From assembly GCA_903832635.1 (NCBI GenBank), contig CAILCF010000001.1, forward strand, positions 186,001 through 250,000: 64,000 nt of DNA. The letters are read 5' to 3'. This DNA comes from an uncultured bacterium (GTDB taxonomy: Bacteria; Patescibacteriota; Saccharimonadia; Saccharimonadales; Saccharimonadaceae). Below the pieces are notes generated by a model. That model worked only from the letters and a program-made list of their open reading frames with translations. It was not told where the DNA came from and ran no database searches. This document shows positions 35,041 through 42,886 of this stretch, piece after piece (positions within the stretch are counted from its first letter, which is position 1; every line of letters starts with the position of its first letter). Position numbers and translations under genes: made by a program.

Positions 35041-36084
35041 ATGATTACAGTTATTATTGCCGGTGGGTCGGGTACCCGTCTTTGGCCGCTATCAACCTCT
35101 AAATACCCAAAACATTTATTAAATTTAACCGGAAAACGCACATTATTACAGACAGCATATGACCGTGCCTCAAAAGTAAGCGATACGGTGTATATTGTTA
35201 CGGAAGCCGGTCATTCCGACCTGGTGCGCGGGCAACTACCGGAACTGCCTGAAACGGCATTTTTAATCGAACCGGGCCGACGTGGCACGGCGCACTGCAT
35301 TATTTTTGCGTTGGATGTAATAGCCAGAAACCATGACCATGACGAGCCGATTGCATTTATTCATTCCGACCACCATATCCGCGACGTTGGCGGATTTGCC
35401 CGATCTTTTTCGACAGCGGCAAAAGTATCAGTCGATAATAACCAAATTACACTGATTGGTATCGAACCAACCTTCCCATCAACAGGATTTGGATATATCG
35501 AACGCAATGGCGTAATCAGCGCCGGTAAAGGCGTCTTTAACGTCAAATCCTTCAAGGAAAAGCCAGACTTTGAAACCGCAAAACAGTATATTGAATCAGG
35601 TAATTATTTGTGGAACTGCGGTTATTTTGTCGGTTCGGTCAATACTTTCCTATACGAAATGAAACTGTCCGCCCCGGATTTACAAAAACACTTCGAAAAA
35701 CTGGAATCAATCGCAAAAGTCGGAAGTATTGAGTATAACGACGCATATCTGTCGTTTGACAGCCAAGTAATTGATATTGCCCTGATTGAAAAAGCCAAAA
35801 GCTTGGCGGTCGTGGCCGCTAGTTTTGATTGGATGGATATTGGGTCGTTCAAGGATTTACACGACGTTGTACCTCAGGATGAAAAAGGTAATTACTTTTA
35901 CGGTGATAACATCCACGCAATTGACGTCGAAAATGTATTTGTACGGAACGAAGAGGGCGAAAAACCGGTTGCCGTTATTGGACTGGACAACATCGTAGTC
36001 GTGAATACACCTGATGGCATATTAATATCCCGAAAAGACGTCAGTCATCGGACAGGGGAGGTGGCGAAGAAATTACACCAGTAA
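35041..36084 (+). CDS. manC: mannose-1-phosphate guanylyltransferase
   Basis: Makes GDP-mannose. Seen: 347 aa from ATG 35041; [21 protein letters not shown] (5-25), the GMP signature; FIHSDHHIRD as the metal site; FKEKPDFETAKQYIESGNYLWNCGYF; DWMDIGSFKDL near 265. It has no C-terminal isomerase domain, so it is the monofunctional form. The track start 19 codons upstream passes through the promoter and is rejected. It is a single-gene unit bracketed by heptad arrays. Confidence 0.92.
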   Translation: MITVIIAGGSGTRLWPLSTSKYPKHLLNLTGKRTLLQTAYDRASKVSDTVYIVTEAGHSDLVRGQLPELPETAFLIEPGRRGTAHCIIFALDVIARNHDHDEPIAFIHSDHHIRDVGGFARSFSTAAKVSVDNNQITLIGIEPTFPSTGFGYIERNGVISAGKGVFNVKSFKEKPDFETAKQYIESGNYLWNCGYFVGSVNTFLYEMKLSAPDLQKHFEKLESIAKVGSIEYNDAYLSFDSQVIDIALIEKAKSLAVVAASFDWMDIGSFKDLHDVVPQDEKGNYFYGDNIHAIDVENVFVRNEEGEKPVAVIGLDNIVVVNTPDGILISRKDVSHRTGEVAKKLHQ

Positions 36085-36088
36085 TTTC

Positions 36089-36123
36089 TGGTAATTGGTA
36101 GGTAGTATATGGTAGGTAGTAAG
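36089..36123. repeat. heptad array after manC
   Basis: TGGTAAT, TGGTAGG, TAGTATA, TGGTAGG, TAGTAAG, exact 7-bp register, starting 5 bp after the manC stop. No palindrome or opposite arm is present here. Confidence 0.75.
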
Positions 36124-36221
36124 GTTAGGAAAATTGTAATTGTTAGTATTTGGGTAGGGTAATAATAATTACAGAATATGCAATCTGATTAAAAGCTTAG
36201 ATTTAGGTGTATAATATAAAC

Positions 36222-36827
36222 ATGGTTTATAACAAAAAATTACGCTGCGGAGTATTCATTGACAGCTCTAATGTTCTTTGGGGATCATTAAATATGGATA
36301 TGGCCGACAGATGGTTCGTTGACTATAAAAAGATTAAAAGCTATCTTAAACACAATTATAAGCCACAGTTTTACAGATTTTTTGGAGCAGTCGATACAAA
36401 ACCGAAAACACCCATATTCGTCAAAAAAGCTGCGATACAAGCAAAGATGTACGCAAAGCTTGAAGGAATGGGCTACGATGTCATAGTTAAACCTCTAAAA
36501 TACATTAGACAAGATGACGGTACTTTTAAGACTAAAGGCGATATGGATGTTGAGCTTTCGATGTCCGCCATGGATGCGATAGATGATCTAGATACATTTA
36601 TACTGTTTGGCGGTGATTGTGATTACCATGCACTCATTCAAAAATTACACGCACTGGGTAAACATATTCGTATCTATTCTTTCGATGGTTTACTCTCGTG
36701 GGAGTTGCGAACGTTCGCAATGAAGAACACCAGGTGTAGTTTTAAGACGCTAGATAGTTTGAGAGATAAAATTGAATATACTAGACCATTGACAAATAAT
36801 ATAACGAGGGGTAAGATAATAAAGTAA
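36222..36827 (+). CDS. NYN-domain protein (LabA/DUF88-like)
   Basis: 201 aa from ATG 36222, placed 6 nt after TATAAT (36210-36215), so leaderless. Active-site acids: CGVFIDSSNVLWG (about 9-21), KGDMDVELSMSAMDAI (about 106-121), LFGGDCDYHALI (about 127-138). A predicted metal-dependent RNase of unknown target. It resembles the NYN protein at 11175 in plan, but the two are not close in sequence. It ends with a terminator. Confidence 0.85.
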   Translation: MVYNKKLRCGVFIDSSNVLWGSLNMDMADRWFVDYKKIKSYLKHNYKPQFYRFFGAVDTKPKTPIFVKKAAIQAKMYAKLEGMGYDVIVKPLKYIRQDDGTFKTKGDMDVELSMSAMDAIDDLDTFILFGGDCDYHALIQKLHALGKHIRIYSFDGLLSWELRTFAMKNTRCSFKTLDSLRDKIEYTRPLTNNITRGKIIK

Positions 36828-36834
36828 GATTTTA

Positions 36835-36860
36835 CCCGCTCCTCGGAGCGGGGTTCTTGT
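36835..36860 (+). terminator. terminator after the NYN gene
   Basis: CCCGCTC-CTCG-GAGCGGG, then GTTCTTGTTTGTTT. It lies 8 bp past the stop. Confidence 0.65.
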
Positions 36861-36892
36861 TTGTTTATTTGATGGGATTTATAAAATCAAGG

Positions 36893-36913
36893 CCCGACGC
36901 CAGAAGCGTCGGG
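36893..36913. other. isolated 8-bp stem hairpin
   Basis: CCCGACGC-CAGAA-GCGTCGGG, without a T tract on either side. It could be a second stop signal or a small RNA structure; nothing else nearby explains it. Confidence 0.4.
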
Positions 36914-37044
36914 TATGTACCTAAATAATACATCAAAACAAAAGAGTATTCAATACCTCGTGGCACAGAGGTGTTAATTTGTTGAAAAAACATAAGCAAA
37001 AAAGGATTGAAATTAAGAAGGTTTTATAGTATAATAGTACGAGC

Positions 37045-37248
37045 ATGAAAAAACAAAACACCGCAAACAACGGTCGAGCACAGGCCACTAGGGCAGCTAT
37101 AGGCTCTATCCGCTGCGAGGGTCTGCGACCGAGTACCAATACCAGTAAACATTTGCGAAATTATTCATCAGGTAAAATATCGGCCAGTCAATTGCATGAA
37201 AGTGTGATGGGCGTCGTCGAGTCACTTTTAGCGCGTTCCAATAGATAA
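37045..37248 (+). CDS. vbhA: VbhA-type antitoxin of the Fic pair
   Basis: 67 aa. It holds the inhibitory motif [S/T]xxxE[G/N] as SIRCEG (21-26), followed by LRPST...NYSSGKISASQL, which fits the VbhA pattern (helix, EGL-PS, then a second helix beginning GxIS). In known pairs this helix pushes its Glu against the Fic active site and blocks ATP binding. It lies 6 bp before fic. TATAAT is 9 nt before the ATG. Confidence 0.8.
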   Translation: MKKQNTANNGRAQATRAAIGSIRCEGLRPSTNTSKHLRNYSSGKISASQLHESVMGVVESLLARSNR

Positions 37249-37254
37249 TAGATT

Positions 37255-37845
37255 ATGGCTTATCAGCTAGAAAAAGACCCTTATATCGATCCAGATACGG
37301 TGGTACTAAGGAATCTATTCGGAGCCAAAGATTTTAAAACTTTGAGTCAAATAGAAGCCGAAATAACCGTTGCCGTCATCGCTACCCTTGGCGATCATCC
37401 GATACCGGGGAATTTTGATTTGGAACACCTTCAGGCGATTCATAAGCGTCTGTTTGCCAGTATTTATGACTGGGCCGGGAAACTGCGCACAGTTGAAATG
37501 GCCAAGGATAATACCCGATTTGCACCGATTGAGTATCTGGCGCAAGCTGCCGATAATTTATTTGATGAACTGAAATCGGAAAACTATTTGGATAATTTAG
37601 ACAATAAAATATATATACAGCGGTTTGCTCACTATTATTCCGAAGTTAATATTTTACATCCGTTTCGTGAGGGTAATGGGCGAGCCGAACGAGTGTTTTT
37701 CTCACTGCTGGCGCAGCGTACCGGGCGCCACGTTGCTTGGGATTTATTAGACCCGGAACAGGCGATTCAAGCGTGTATATCAGCGTATAATGGTGACGAG
37801 GGTCAATTAGTAAAACTGCTGACTCCTTTACTTTCAAAAAATTAA
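37255..37845 (+). CDS. fic: Fic-domain AMP-transferase toxin
   Basis: 196 aa. The full catalytic motif HPFREGNGRAER (136-147) matches HPFx[D/E]GNGRxxR, so activity is expected. Also seen: the N-terminal DPDTVVLRNLFGAKDF and the flap region IYDWAGKLRTVEMAKDNTRFAP. Fic toxins of this class modify gyrase and topoisomerase IV; the target here is unknown. It is followed after 15 bp by glmS, an essential gene, which could share its transcript. Confidence 0.93.
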   Translation: MAYQLEKDPYIDPDTVVLRNLFGAKDFKTLSQIEAEITVAVIATLGDHPIPGNFDLEHLQAIHKRLFASIYDWAGKLRTVEMAKDNTRFAPIEYLAQAADNLFDELKSENYLDNLDNKIYIQRFAHYYSEVNILHPFREGNGRAERVFFSLLAQRTGRHVAWDLLDPEQAIQACISAYNGDEGQLVKLLTPLLSKN

Positions 37846-37860
37846 TTAGTAAGGAATAAT

Positions 37861-39696
37861 ATGTGCGGAATAGTCGGATGCGTCGGTGAAAAACAGGCAA
37901 GAAATTATTTAATTAGTGGGTTACACCGTTTGGAATACCGCGGCTATGATTCGGCCGGAATTGTTACGATTGGAACGGACAATAAGGCAACGCTGTTGCG
38001 GGCAAAAGGTAAGGTTTCTAAATTAGAAGAGCTAGTAAGTTCAATTCGCCGTACGGCGAAACCATCAACCGACAAAATCGGTATCGGTCATACCAGATGG
38101 GCTACGCATGGTGAACCATCCGAAAAAAATGCTCATCCGCACAAAGCCGGTGACATTTATCTGGTACATAACGGCATTATAGAGAATTATAAAGAATTAA
38201 AAGCTGAAATTAAGAATCACAAATTCATTACAGACACTGACACGGAAGTTTTGGCGGCGCTGATTGATTCCTTATATGATCAAAATACCACTTTGGCGGA
38301 TGCTGTCAACCAAGCATTAAAACTGGTTGCTGGCACATACGGTATTGCGGTTATTTCGGTTCGTAATCCTGATGAAATTGTTGTAGCCAGGTCCGGTAGT
38401 CCGCTGATTATCGGTGTTGGCGACAACGAGACATATATTGCCAGTGACGCATCAGCCCTGATTGGTTTTACGGACAAGGCAATTTATCTAAACGATGGCG
38501 AAATGGCAATTTGCCGTGGTGACAGTGTCGAACTGAGGGATTTGTCAGCACAACCGATTTCAGCCAAAGTCGAGACCATCGAAATCGATATGCAGGCAAT
38601 TCAAAAACAAGGTTATGAGCACTTTTTATTAAAAGAAATTTGCGAGCAACCATCGACGCTTCGTTCAACCCTTAGCGGGCGGATAAATGTCAAAGACAAA
38701 GTTGCCAATTTGGGCGGGTTAAACCTTACTCCGGCAGAACTGAGAAAAATTGAGCATGTAGTTATTGTTGGTTGTGGGACAGCTTATTACGCCGGACTGC
38801 TGGGAATGTATTATTTGGAACAATTAGTCGATGATCTGACAATTGACGTGGTGGCTGCATCTGAACTTCGCTATCGATCGTTTCATTTGCCAAAAGACAC
38901 AGTTGCGCTGGTTATCTCGCAATCGGGCGAAACGGCAGATACATTGGCTTGTCTGCGTGAGATAAAACGCCGAGGAATTAAAACCTTGGGCGTAGTCAAT
39001 GTCGTCGGATCCACAATTGCCCGCGAAGTTGATGGTGGTGTATATGTTCATGCCGGCCCGGAAATATCAGTTGCCTCGACCAAAGCCTTTACATCGCAAG
39101 TTGCTGCGCTGACTATTTTTGGTATTCAGCTGGCCCAAGCAAAAGGTGCGGATTTACAAAGCGTATCTAAATACATTGAGGAACTGGCAAAATTACCAGA
39201 CGAGATTGATAAAATTGTTTCAAAAGACAAAGAAAAAATCGCCAAAATCGCCAAAAGGTATGCAAAATATGAACACGCACTTTATTTTGGGCGCGATACG
39301 CTTTATCCGGTTGCGATGGAAGGCGCTTTGAAATTAAAAGAAATTTCGTATATTCAAGCCGAAGGTTATGCGGCGGGCGAATTAAAACACGGACCGATTG
39401 CACTAATTGATGATTCGTTTTTTGAAGTTGCACTATTAATTGACAATTGGCTTTTCGATAAAAGCCTTAGCACGTTGGAAGAAGTCAACGCCAGAGGTGG
39501 ACATATTTTTGTTATCACTAACAGTAAAAAGGCGATAAAAGCCGAAGAAATAATCCGGATAAATACCAAGCTGGATATTCTGGCACCCGTTTTAATCAAC
39601 GTCGTTCAGCAATTATTTGCATATTATGTAGCTGTAGCGCGTGGCAACGACGTTGACCAACCACGGAACCTGGCTAAGAGCGTCACTGTAGAGTGA
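37861..39696 (+). CDS. glmS: glutamine--fructose-6-phosphate aminotransferase
   Basis: Makes glucosamine-6-phosphate, the entry to UDP-GlcNAc and peptidoglycan. Seen: 611 aa; N-terminal nucleophile Cys in MCGIVGCVGE; GIGHTRWATHGEPSEKNAHP; two SIS domains with SQSGETADTLACLRE (about 354) and the C-terminal end DQPRNLAKSVTVE, which is diagnostic. Ribosome site AAGGAAT. A perfect copy of the 16-bp palindrome is inside the gene (38045) and codes for RRTAKP in a linker. There is no sign of the glmS ribozyme upstream. Confidence 0.96.
   Translation: MCGIVGCVGEKQARNYLISGLHRLEYRGYDSAGIVTIGTDNKATLLRAKGKVSKLEELVSSIRRTAKPSTDKIGIGHTRWATHGEPSEKNAHPHKAGDIYLVHNGIIENYKELKAEIKNHKFITDTDTEVLAALIDSLYDQNTTLADAVNQALKLVAGTYGIAVISVRNPDEIVVARSGSPLIIGVGDNETYIASDASALIGFTDKAIYLNDGEMAICRGDSVELRDLSAQPISAKVETIEIDMQAIQKQGYEHFLLKEICEQPSTLRSTLSGRINVKDKVANLGGLNLTPAELRKIEHVVIVGCGTAYYAGLLGMYYLEQLVDDLTIDVVAASELRYRSFHLPKDTVALVISQSGETADTLACLREIKRRGIKTLGVVNVVGSTIAREVDGGVYVHAGPEISVASTKAFTSQVAALTIFGIQLAQAKGADLQSVSKYIEELAKLPDEIDKIVSKDKEKIAKIAKRYAKYEHALYFGRDTLYPVAMEGALKLKEISYIQAEGYAAGELKHGPIALIDDSFFEVALLIDNWLFDKSLSTLEEVNARGGHIFVITNSKKAIKAEEIIRINTKLDILAPVLINVVQQLFAYYVAVARGNDVDQPRNLAKSVTVE
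38045..38060. repeat. perfect 16-bp palindrome inside glmS
   Basis: TTCGCCGTACGGCGAA, the perfect form of the family, followed by ACCAT as after the rnpA copy. It lies in the N-terminal domain of GlmS, in a stretch where GlmS proteins vary in length. Confidence 0.7.
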
Positions 39697-39771
39697 CGCT
39701 TGGTAGGTGGTAGATAGTATATGGTAAATAGTAGGGGCCAATAGCCAATAGCTGCATTCCAAATGCCAAAC
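39679..39771. repeat. stop-codon hairpin and two heptad types between glmS and a convergent gene
   Basis: AGCGTCACT-GTAG-AGTGACGCT (39679-39700) contains the glmS stop. Then TGGTAGG, TGGTAGA, TAGTATA, TGGTAAA, TAGTAGG (39701-39735), one G, and GCCAATA, GCCAATA, GCTGCAT, TCCAAAT, GCCAAAC (39737-39771), a third heptad type. The array ends at the stop codon of the convergent GT4. There is no T tract, although the position suggests a terminator. Confidence 0.75.
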
Positions 39772-40934
39772 TAAGAGTTGTCCCTGACGACCTTAGTTAT
39801 CTTGGTAATGAATAAACTTTTATCAAAACGTTTGGCTTTGCGTCGGAGCGTACCGGGCAAGAATTCTAAATTTTGGGCGCGTTTAATGGCGTCAACTACA
39901 GATTCTACTGATTGTTTGTCGAAAAGTACGCCACTTTCGCCGTCTTGGACGATATCCAATGCTCCACCTTTGCCATAGGCAATAACAGGGGCACCGGCGG
40001 CTAATGCTTCAACTTGGACGATGCCAAAATCTTCTTCGGCTGGAAAAATGTAGCCACGGGCACTATTTAATGCGTTTGTAACAGCGTCATCCGACGCATC
40101 GCCAAATCGGTCGGTAAAAAATTGCACGGTCGTGCCAGCCATATCGACAAGTCTCTGGTGTTCACTGCCGTTCCCATAAACTTTGAGTGGAACCGCCAGC
40201 TTGGTCGCAGCCATGACTGCTAAATCAATACGTTTATATGGGACTTGGCGACCAAGAGCCACAAAAAAATCACCTCGCGTCCTGGACGGAGTGAACCGTT
40301 CGACATCAACAGGAGGGTGAATAACAATTGAAGGTTTATTGTAATACTTTTTTATTCGTTTTTGGGTTTCAGTGCTGTTGGCAATAAAAACGTCGACATC
40401 GTTAGCGGCCTCTAGGTCTGCTTTTTTAAGTCGCGGGACCATTAATGGCATTGCCATACGGACAGCCCAGTTCAGTTTGCCAAAACCCGGGTCTTTTTTG
40501 TATTCATCGTAATGGCTCCAATAATAACGGATTGGAGTATGACAATAACAGATGTGAATTTGGTTTGGTCTGGTTTTTTGGACTTGTTTTGATTCGGCAC
40601 TGGAACTGCTGAGTATAATGTCATAGTCGGATAAATCCAGTTTTTTAAATGCGTTGACACGTAGCATCGGAAAGAATTTGTGTAGTTTTCGGACTGGTCC
40701 AGGAAGTTTTTGTAAATATGTTGTTCGGACATCCAAGTTTTTAAAAGCCGGCATTTTTTCCGGTGCGTAGGTTGATGTGTAAACCGGAGCATCCGGGAAG
40801 GCATCGTGCATTGCCAGAACGACATTTTCGGCACCACCCATATTGGTCAGCCAATCGTGCACAATAACAACCCTTGGGTTGTTATTGTGGGGTGTGGGGG
40901 TTGGGGAATGGGAATTGGGGTTGTTAGGCTTCAT
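39771..40934 (-). CDS. glycosyltransferase family 4 (WbaZ-like mannosyltransferase candidate)
   Basis: 387 aa. RVVIVHDWLTNMGGAENVVL (21-40), HICYCHTPIRYYWSHYDEY, LGRQVPYKRIDLAV and FPAEEDFGIVQVEALAAGAPVIAY form the GT4 set of the WbaZ/MtfB mannosyltransferase branch. manC is nearby, so GDP-mannose is a plausible donor. The first 20 residues (NPNSHSPTPTPHNNN) are low-complexity and coded by a heptad array, so the functional protein probably begins near residue 20. The start overlaps the four-helix gene end by 11 bp. Confidence 0.87.
   Translation of the reverse strand: MKPNNPNSHSPTPTPHNNNPRVVIVHDWLTNMGGAENVVLAMHDAFPDAPVYTSTYAPEKMPAFKNLDVRTTYLQKLPGPVRKLHKFFPMLRVNAFKKLDLSDYDIILSSSSAESKQVQKTRPNQIHICYCHTPIRYYWSHYDEYKKDPGFGKLNWAVRMAMPLMVPRLKKADLEAANDVDVFIANSTETQKRIKKYYNKPSIVIHPPVDVERFTPSRTRGDFFVALGRQVPYKRIDLAVMAATKLAVPLKVYGNGSEHQRLVDMAGTTVQFFTDRFGDASDDAVTNALNSARGYIFPAEEDFGIVQVEALAAGAPVIAYGKGGALDIVQDGESGVLFDKQSVESVVDAIKRAQNLEFLPGTLRRKAKRFDKSLFITKITKVVRDNS
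40887..40921. repeat. heptad array (DTGGGRW type) in the 5' end of the GT4 gene
   Basis: GTGGGGT, GTGGGGG, TTGGGGA, ATGGGAA, TTGGGGT in exact register, continued by TGTTAGG. It codes the PTPTPHNNN N-terminus of the GT4 enzyme on the minus strand. Confidence 0.75.
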
Positions 40935-41307
40935 TATTTACCCTAATTGATTTGATCAATGCATTAATTAGTTTTTGGAGAGATATAAAAGATACAATGA
41001 TATCGTCCAGTTGTTTTTGGGAAATGTAACCAAGCCTGTTTGCTAAATAACAGAAACTCTTTGTTTCTAATAGCGAGCCGTTGGCTATTTTGTAAAATTG
41101 CAACTTTTCTTTATAGCCATGACGACCGTAACCTTCGGCAATATTAGCGGAAACTGATGATGAGGCTCGTCGCATCTGGTTTGTTAGTGAGTAAATTTCG
41201 GACTTTGGAAAAGGACCAGTCAATTTATAAATATCTACTGCTAAATCAATAGCAAACTGCCAAACTTCGAATTGTTCAAAACCTTCGGTTTTTTCTCTAT
41301 TCCCCAT
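40924..41307 (-). CDS. four-helix bundle protein (S23/IVP-type)
   Basis: 127 aa. FEVWQFAIDLAVDIYKLT, FPKSEIYSLTNQMRRASSSVSANIAEGYGR and LLETKSFCYLANRLGYIS are the family pattern of proteins first found as 23S rRNA intervening-sequence products. Their function is unknown. Many bacteria carry them beside glycan genes, outside rRNA, as here between a GT4 and the initiating transferase. Heptad arrays flank it on both sides. Confidence 0.85.
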   Translation of the reverse strand: MGNREKTEGFEQFEVWQFAIDLAVDIYKLTGPFPKSEIYSLTNQMRRASSSVSANIAEGYGRHGYKEKLQFYKIANGSLLETKSFCYLANRLGYISQKQLDDIIVSFISLQKLINALIKSIRVNNEA

Positions 41308-41314
41308 CTTTACT

Positions 41315-41349
41315 CCTATTTCCTATTTCCCAGACCCTAATCCCTATTT
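41315..41349. repeat. heptad array (CCTATTT type)
   Basis: CCTATTT, CCTATTT, CCCAGAC, CCTAATC, CCTATTT in exact register. The CTA at 41344-41346 is the stop codon (TAG) of the sugar transferase on the minus strand, so the repeat ends that gene. Confidence 0.75.
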
Positions 41350-42786
41350 CGCTCCGCGCTTGCGAAGAACCACTCCAATTGTTTTGAACAAGATTTTTAT
41401 GTCCAACCAAAATGTCCAGTTTTGAGCATAATATAATTCAAGTTCGATACGTTCATCAAAAGTCAGTTCGCTGCGTCCTGACACTTGCCAAATCCCGGTC
41501 ATACCTGATTTAACACTGTGTAAAAGCGCAGCACGGCCTTTAATCAGCTTAGTTTCTTGTGGCAAAATCGGCCGAGGGCCAACCAAACTAAGGTCACCAT
41601 GAAGAACGTTAAATATTTGTGGCAGTTCGTCAAGTGACGTTTTTCGCAAAAAACTTCCAAACTTGGTTATCCGCGGGTCATTTTCGACCTTGCGATTTTT
41701 TTCGTATTCAAGCGCTAGGTCGTTCCGTCCCATGGCACGGAATTCTTCGGCGGCGTCCTTTTGATCATATCCCGGCAGATGTTTCATCGTACGAAACTTG
41801 ATTAATTTGATTGGTTCAGAAAATCGACTAAGACGTGGGCCGATAAATAATGCCGGACCCGGGTCGGTAATCTTTAAAATTAAATAAATAATTAATAAGA
41901 CAGGCGATAGAATGATTGTTATCAGGGAGCCAACAACTAAGTCAAATATGCGCTTGGCAATCGCTCCCCAACCAATTAACGGAGTTTGGTAGACGGATAT
42001 CATTGGATAACCTAAAAATACGTCAATCGTATTTTTACCAGAGTAAAATTCGGCTTCACCGGGGATGAAATTATAACTAATATGATGAGACTGAGCGGCG
42101 CTGAGGATTTTTTGATTTCGCTCAGCCGAGTCATACAAATCAGTCTGGATAATTGCAGTGATATTATTGGTTTCGATATCATCAAGGGCAGATTCGACTA
42201 ACGGGTAATGTCGGACTTTTAATTCATCCGGCACTATTTTTTTAGGTCCGGCGATAGCAATAATGTGGTATCCACTTTTTACCGTGTTAGCTAGATTTAA
42301 GGCAATATCACTAGTTGCATCAGACGAGCCAATTAGTAGAACTCGACTGACGCCTTTGCCGTATCGGAACATTAGGCTTCGAATCAGTCGTAAAATTTCG
42401 CGTTCAATCACAATTAAAATAAAAGCGGCAATAAATCCATAGACCGCAACTAATCTGGCAGGTAAGATTACTTTGTTACTGACGTATTGCCAGCCGATAA
42501 TCAGTAAGATACCGATAAACGAACCAATGGCAATTTTTGACCACTCAACCAAACGTCGATTATAAGTGCTGGATTTGTATAGACCAAGTGCAGCAAATAT
42601 CAAAATCCAAATCGGAATAATCAGCAAAAATGCATACAAATAATCTATGCCATAGACCGTCGACAGCAGTGGGCGATGATCGAGTCTGACACGAATCACA
42701 TAAGCTAATAAAAATGATACTAAAATTGTAAAGATGTCGGCTAATACTAAAATCAAACTGTAAAATTTGGTGTTTCTACCTATCAT
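41344..42786 (-). CDS. polyprenyl glycosylphosphotransferase (WbaP/CpsE type)
   Basis: 480 aa from ATG 42786, chosen because TATAAT lies 10 nt upstream and the track extension of 43 codons comes from repeat arrays. Four N-terminal helices, a Rossmann-like middle (VLLIGSSDATSDIAL), a fifth helix (KRIFDLVVGSLITIILSPVL) and the catalytic C-terminal domain with KFRTMKH, NDPRITKFGSFLRKTSLDELPQ and GLVGPRP-type LSLVGPRPILPQE. It transfers a sugar-1-phosphate to undecaprenyl phosphate, starting glycan assembly. Confidence 0.93.
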   Translation of the reverse strand: MIGRNTKFYSLILVLADIFTILVSFLLAYVIRVRLDHRPLLSTVYGIDYLYAFLLIIPIWILIFAALGLYKSSTYNRRLVEWSKIAIGSFIGILLIIGWQYVSNKVILPARLVAVYGFIAAFILIVIEREILRLIRSLMFRYGKGVSRVLLIGSSDATSDIALNLANTVKSGYHIIAIAGPKKIVPDELKVRHYPLVESALDDIETNNITAIIQTDLYDSAERNQKILSAAQSHHISYNFIPGEAEFYSGKNTIDVFLGYPMISVYQTPLIGWGAIAKRIFDLVVGSLITIILSPVLLIIYLILKITDPGPALFIGPRLSRFSEPIKLIKFRTMKHLPGYDQKDAAEEFRAMGRNDLALEYEKNRKVENDPRITKFGSFLRKTSLDELPQIFNVLHGDLSLVGPRPILPQETKLIKGRAALLHSVKSGMTGIWQVSGRSELTFDERIELELYYAQNWTFWLDIKILFKTIGVVLRKRGAK

Positions 42787-42804
42787 AAGTAACCCAATTA
42801 TAAC

Positions 42805-42886
42805 ATGGGATAGGGAGTGGGGGTTGGGAAATGGGAAATTGGAGTGGCTGGCTGTAGGTGGTATATAGTAGGTGGTAGATGGCGGA
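42805..42886. repeat. two heptad arrays between the initiating transferase and the polymerase-like gene
   Basis: ATGGGAT, AGGGAGT, GGGGGTT, GGGAAAT, GGGAAAT, TGGAGTG (42805-42846), then GCTGG, then CTGTAGG, TGGTATA, TAGTAGG, TGGTAGA, TGGCGGA (42852-42886). The two types stand side by side with a GGC-containing spacer, as inside rmlCD. The ATG assigned to the next gene lies in the second array. Confidence 0.8.

Noticed and set aside
36893-36913. Hairpin as terminator of the 37045 unit
   Set aside because: It lies upstream of that unit and has no T tract on either strand.
37846-37860. glmS ribozyme or riboswitch upstream of glmS
   Set aside because: Only 15 bp separate fic and glmS, too short for the structure, and AAGGAAT acts as a normal ribosome site.
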